A stretch of 8,778 nt of DNA from Armatimonadota bacterium (GTDB taxonomy: Bacteria > Sysuimicrobiota > Sysuimicrobiia > Sysuimicrobiales > VGFF01): positions 1 through 8,778 of the forward strand of contig VGFF01000084.1 in assembly GCA_016868955.1 (NCBI GenBank), given 5' to 3'. Shown in pieces: positions 5,613 through 8,778 of the stretch (position 1 is its first letter; each line of letters starts with the position of its first letter). The translations under genes were made by a program, and so were the position numbers. The notes beneath the pieces are model-generated. The model was given only the letters and a program-made list of their open reading frames with translations, ran no database searches and was not told where the DNA came from.

Positions 5613-6511
5613 CGTGATCCTCCCGCTTTCTTGAGTCGTGGGTCGAGCGTGTCGCGAAGCCCGTCGCCGAGCAGGTTGATACCGATGACGGCGAGCGTGA
5701 TGACCAAGCCGGGGAACGTGCCGACCCACCAGGCGTGGCGCATGTAGTCCTTGCCTTCAGCGAGCATGAGCCCCCACTCCGCCGTCGGCGGCCGCGTGCC
5801 CATGCCAAGGTACGAGAGCGCCGTGCCGGACAAGATCGCCGTCGCGACGTCCAGCGTCGCGAGAACGATGATCGGCGCGATCGTATTCGGGAGGATGTGC
5901 CGCACGAGGATCACAGCGTCGACGGCGCCCATCGCGCGCGCCGCGGTCACGTAGTCGCGGACCTTCGCGTCGAGCACAGCGGCGCGGACGACGCGCGAGA
6001 ACGTCGGGATCGCGCCGATGCCGACGGCGATCATCAAGTTGTGCAGACCCGGCCCCAGCATGATGACGACCGCGATCGCGAGCAGGATGCCCGGGAACGC
6101 GAGCAGGATGTCGATCAAGCGCATCGCCGCCTCGTCGACCCAGCCGCTGGCGTAGCCGGCAAGCGCCCCGAGCACGACGCCGGCGGTGCCGCCGATCGCG
6201 ACGGCGACGAGGCCGATCTGCAGCGAGATGCGGCCGCCGTACAGGACGCGCGTCCAGAGATCGCGACCGAATTGATCGGTACCGAAAGGATGGCGCGCCG
6301 ACGGCGGCGCGAACGGATCGCCGACCGCTTGCGCGTCCGGCGGAAAGCGCGTCAGAAAGGGCGCCGTGACCGCGGCGACGAGGACGAGCGACAGCAGGAT
6401 CGCGCCCAGAAGCGTTTGCGGCTTGCGCAGCAGACGGCGGATGACGCCGCTTCGGCCGCGCACGCGGACCGCCGGCGCGGCGGGAACCGACAGCGCGGCC
6501 GAAGTCGCCAC
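5609..6511 (-). CDS. dppC: Peptide ABC transporter permease, DppC/OppC type
   Basis: A 300-residue inner-membrane permease of the peptide/nickel ABC importer family, usual length for DppC. A cytoplasmic N-terminus (about 1-33) precedes the first membrane helix (about 34-54). The DppC hallmark HPFGTDQFGRD lies at 74-84, followed by YGGR. Further helices follow near 98-122, 133-155, 213-235 and 265-288. The EAA loop that contacts the ATPase is at 188-214, reading TAARAMGA then HILPN. The start is GTG 6509-6511, one base after the dppB stop, and the stop overlaps the next peptidase start as GTGA, so translation is probably coupled on both sides. Permease pairs of this family import di- and oligopeptides, but some carry nickel or sugars. 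The adjoining D-aminopeptidases favour peptides. The substrate is inferred, not seen. Confidence 0.94.
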   Translation of the reverse strand: MATSAALSVPAAPAVRVRGRSGVIRRLLRKPQTLLGAILLSLVLVAAVTAPFLTRFPPDAQAVGDPFAPPSARHPFGTDQFGRDLWTRVLYGGRISLQIGLVAVAIGGTAGVVLGALAGYASGWVDEAAMRLIDILLAFPGILLAIAVVIMLGPGLHNLMIAVGIGAIPTFSRVVRAAVLDAKVRDYVTAARAMGAVDAVILVRHILPNTIAPIIVLATLDVATAILSGTALSYLGMGTRPPTAEWGLMLAEGKDYMRHAWWVGTFPGLVITLAVIGINLLGDGLRDTLDPRLKKAGGSR

Positions 6512-6512
6512 G

Positions 6513-7469
6513 TCAGGTCCCCAACCGGATCTCGGGGTTGAGCCAGGCGTACGACAGATCGACGAGCAAGTTGACGCCGACGTAGACCATCGCCAACACG
6601 AGCACGGTGCCCTGGACGAGCGGGAAGTCCTTGAAGTTGATGGCCTGCACGGCCATGCTGCCGAGACCCGGGCGCCCGAACACGCTCTCGATGATGACTG
6701 CGCCCGACAGCAAGTTGCCGAACTGCAACCCGACGACGGTGACGACGGGGATCAAGGCGTTTTTCAGCGCGTGCCGCAAGACGATGCGCGTCCAGCCCAG
6801 GCCCTTCGCGCGCGCCGTGCGGATGTACTCGAGGTTGAGGATCTCGACGACCGACGAGCGCACGAGCCGGGCGATGACGGCCGATGCGCGCACGCCGAGC
6901 GCGAGCGCCGGCAGGATCAATCCTTGCCACCCGGACGAGGAGACGATGGGCAGCCATCCGAGCTGGAACGAGACGAGCAGGATGAGCATGATGCCGAGCC
7001 AGAACGACGGCAACGACAGGCCGGCAACGGAGAATGCCATGACGCCGGCGTCGATCCACGTGTCGTGGTACAACGCGGCCAGCACGCCGAGCGAGATGCC
7101 GAGCAGGATCGCGACGCCCAGCCCGCTGATCGCGAGCTCGACCGTCGCGCCGGCATTCGAGGCGATGAGGTCCCAGACGGCGCGCCGGCTCTGAAACGAC
7201 CGGCCGAGGTCGCCGGAGACGACGCGCGCCAGGAACGAGCCGTACTGCGCGAGAAGGGGCCGGTCCAGCCCCATCTCGTGCCGCATCGCGGCGTAGCGCG
7301 CGTCGGAGATCTCCTGGCGCTGGACCGGCGCCTGCCCCGCAGAGAGCTCCGTGATCATCATCATGACCGGGTCGACCGGCATGAGGTGCAGCATGACGAA
7401 CACGGCGAACGTCACGCCGAGCAGAACCGGGAGGAGCGTGAGCAGGCGCCGCCGCAGATAGAACCGCAT
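6513..7469 (-). CDS. dppB: Peptide ABC transporter permease, DppB/OppB type
   Basis: A 318-residue inner-membrane permease, partner of the DppC-like protein. It begins with the typical RRLLTLLPVLLGVTFAVF first helix (about 8-30). The family's periplasmic region follows, with the GLDRPLLAQYG motif (67-77) and GDLGRSF (86-92). Helices follow near 107-134, 144-168, 182-200, 239-262 and 284-308. The EAA loop spans about 214-241, with EYIRTARAKG and HALKNALIP visible. ATG at 7467-7469 lies nine bases after the stop of the binding-protein gene; the ribosome binding site there is weak, which suggests coupling. Together the two permeases form the channel across the inner membrane. The ATP-binding subunits are not in this window. 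Confidence 0.95.
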   Translation of the reverse strand: MRFYLRRRLLTLLPVLLGVTFAVFVMLHLMPVDPVMMMITELSAGQAPVQRQEISDARYAAMRHEMGLDRPLLAQYGSFLARVVSGDLGRSFQSRRAVWDLIASNAGATVELAISGLGVAILLGISLGVLAALYHDTWIDAGVMAFSVAGLSLPSFWLGIMLILLVSFQLGWLPIVSSSGWQGLILPALALGVRASAVIARLVRSSVVEILNLEYIRTARAKGLGWTRIVLRHALKNALIPVVTVVGLQFGNLLSGAVIIESVFGRPGLGSMAVQAINFKDFPLVQGTVLVLAMVYVGVNLLVDLSYAWLNPEIRLGT

Positions 7470-7478
7470 CGGCGCCCG

Positions 7479-8778
7479 CTAGTTCGTGATCCGGCGGCAG
7501 TCGCCTTCGAGCCAGACGTTGTGAAGCTCGTACATGCCGAGCACGTTCCACTTCCAGCCCTTGACGCACGATTGCGCCGCGAAGAAGTAGTGGTCCTCGA
7601 ACAGGTAGATGGCGTTCGCCATGTCGAGCAGCATCTTCTGCACCTGGTAGTAGACGGGCTTGCGTTGCTCGGGGTTACTCAGCTGGCGGCCCCGGTCGAG
7701 CAGCAGGTCGAGCGCCTTGAACTTGAGCTGGCCGCGGTTCCACTGGCTGCCGCCCGTGACCTGCGTCGAGTGGAACGCCGTCCACAACGCGTCCGGATCG
7801 AACGTCGAGAGTCCTAACCGCGCGAGCTCGTACTCGTTGTTCGTGTAGCGGATCACGGTCGCGTCGTAGACCATCGCCTCGACGACGAGGTCGATGCCCA
7901 CCTCTTTCATCATCGCTTGGGCCATAGTGCCGGTGCGGACCTGTTCCCACGTCGACGTCGTAACGAGCCTCAGGCGCAGCGGCTTGCCGTCCTTTTCGTA
8001 GATGCCGGTCGCGGCGTTCATCTTGTAGCCGGCGCTCTCGAGGATCTCCTTGGATTTCTTCGGGTTGTACGGGTAGTAGTTCTTCGCCTCCGGCCAGAAC
8101 GCCCAGTTCTTATCGGTCAACGGGCCCTTGGCCGGCGTGACGGTGTTGAAGAACGCGACCTTCACGATGCGCTCCTTGTCGAGCGCATAGTTCGCGGCCT
8201 GGCGCACGGCGATCTCGTAGCTCGGCCAGCGTGTCGTGTTGAACGGCCAGTGCTGTGGGATGCCCGACGTCTTGTGCATGAACAGCTGGTAGCGCTGATC
8301 GCTCTGGAACGTCGGCGCCATGTGGCGCGCCGGATCCTCGGCGACGTGCGCCTCCCGCTTCTCGATCGCCAGCGTCTTCGTCGCCTCCTCGATGATGAAC
8401 TTGTAGACGACGCGGTCGAGGTGGGCGGCGCCGCGGTTCGGAATGTGCGCCGGCGCCCACTTGTAGGCGGTATTGCGGACGAGCACGAGCGTGTTCTCGT
8501 TCGGCCACCCTTCGACTCGGAACGGACCCGTGCCGACCGGGTTCTTCAAGTAGTTGTCGCCCATCCGCTGCACGGCCGCCGGAGACTGCGGCGCCATGCC
8601 GACGTTGGAAACGGCCTGCATGAACTGCGGATACGGGCTCGCGAACACGACCCGCGCCGTGTGCCGGTTGACGACGTCGGTGCGCACGTAGTCGCCGAGC
8701 TGCGGCACGCGCGTCGAACGGCTCTTCGGATCGCGGATACGATCGAACGTGAACTTGACCGCGTCGGCGGTCAAGGGC
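7479..8778 (-). CDS. Extracellular solute-binding protein, family 5 (DppA/OppA-type binding protein), N-terminus cut by window
   Basis: About 433 codons are visible and the frame stays open to the window edge. The first possible start, TTG at 8772-8774, is an internal Leu codon in the conserved PLTADAVKFTFDRI segment, so the signal peptide and roughly the first 80-110 residues lie outside. The protein is a periplasmic or surface-anchored receptor that captures peptides and hands them to the permeases. Family-5 features seen are the VKFTFDRI segment with DPKSR after it, GTGPFRVEGW, the ANYALDKERIV helix motif, AKGPL, and an NPKKSKEILESAGY stretch followed by the domain I return (YQVQKMLLDMANAIYLFEDHY). 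Two cysteines near the C-terminus, 22 residues apart, could form a disulfide. It is the first gene of the visible operon. Ligand specificity is not readable, and nickel, heme or oligopeptide receptors share this fold. Confidence 0.93.
   Translation of the reverse strand, partial: PLTADAVKFTFDRIRDPKSRSTRVPQLGDYVRTDVVNRHTARVVFASPYPQFMQAVSNVGMAPQSPAAVQRMGDNYLKNPVGTGPFRVEGWPNENTLVLVRNTAYKWAPAHIPNRGAAHLDRVVYKFIIEEATKTLAIEKREAHVAEDPARHMAPTFQSDQRYQLFMHKTSGIPQHWPFNTTRWPSYEIAVRQAANYALDKERIVKVAFFNTVTPAKGPLTDKNWAFWPEAKNYYPYNPKKSKEILESAGYKMNAATGIYEKDGKPLRLRLVTTSTWEQVRTGTMAQAMMKEVGIDLVVEAMVYDATVIRYTNNEYELARLGLSTFDPDALWTAFHSTQVTGGSQWNRGQLKFKALDLLLDRGRQLSNPEQRKPVYYQVQKMLLDMANAIYLFEDHYFFAAQSCVKGWKWNVLGMYELHNVWLEGDCRRITN

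Noticed and set aside
4755..5747. Plus-strand 330-codon frame opposite the proximal M55 gene
   Set aside because: Arg/Ala/Asp-rich shadow of a clear M55 peptidase; no ribosome binding site or domain seen.
6366..7817. Long plus-strand open frame (483 codons) opposite the permeases and binding protein
   Set aside because: It is antisense to well-recognised permease genes, its product is full of Arg, Asp, Gln and His low-complexity runs, and it matches no family. High-GC codon bias produces such shadows.
8772..8774. TTG as the start of the binding protein
   Set aside because: It lies inside the conserved segment ahead of VKFTFDRI and the frame remains open to the window edge; a secreted receptor also needs a signal peptide, so the true start is outside.
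1..8778. CRISPR array, insertion sequence or phage genes
   Set aside because: No regularly spaced repeats, transposase, integrase or terminal inverted repeats were seen anywhere in the window.

Overview
The window comes from a high-GC bacterium. Two tRNA genes with encoded CCA ends are present. The tRNA-His has the usual bacterial G-1:C73 pair, which argues against most Alphaproteobacteria. No marker gene fixes the phylum, so I do not name one. Start codons include several GTGs, usually behind good GGAGG-type ribosome binding sites. All protein genes lie on the minus strand, so biological reading order runs from high to low coordinates.

Module 1 (8778 down to 3887) is a peptide-uptake and hydrolysis operon. 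It starts with a family-5 extracellular solute-binding protein whose N-terminus lies outside the window. The two membrane permeases follow (DppB-like, then DppC-like), and then two tandem paralogous M55 D-aminopeptidases of the DppA type. Spacing is very tight: 9 nt, 1 nt, a 4-nt GTGA overlap, and 22 nt. This resembles the Bacillus dpp operon, where the D-aminopeptidase dppA sits with the dipeptide transporter. Here the peptidase is duplicated and no ATPase gene is visible; those could lie upstream, beyond the window edge. The inferred role is import of peptides, possibly with D-residues, and their hydrolysis in the cytoplasm.

Between the modules (3886 to 3437) are two divergent tRNA genes: tRNA-Arg(TCT) on plus and tRNA-His(GTG) on minus. 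They share a 94-bp promoter region, with a perfect extended -10 (TGTTATAAT) for tRNA-His. A visibly less GC-rich stretch follows tRNA-Arg. It holds a perfect hairpin and a likely terminator.

Module 2 (3248 down to 22) is an amidase locus. A 59-codon gene (3069..3248) precedes the first amidase by 5 nt and looks like a GatC/AtzG/DUF4089-type small partner subunit. It is followed by two paralogous amidase-signature enzymes, both with an intact Lys-cisSer-Ser triad and separated by 219 bp containing two inverted repeats. No gatB is present, so this looks like a catabolic amidase complex rather than the tRNA-dependent amidotransferase.

The most noteworthy points are the small adaptor-like gene, the two parallel duplications (amidase pair and M55 pair), and the variant metal-site motif in the second M55 enzyme. 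I see no CRISPR array, insertion sequence or phage gene.
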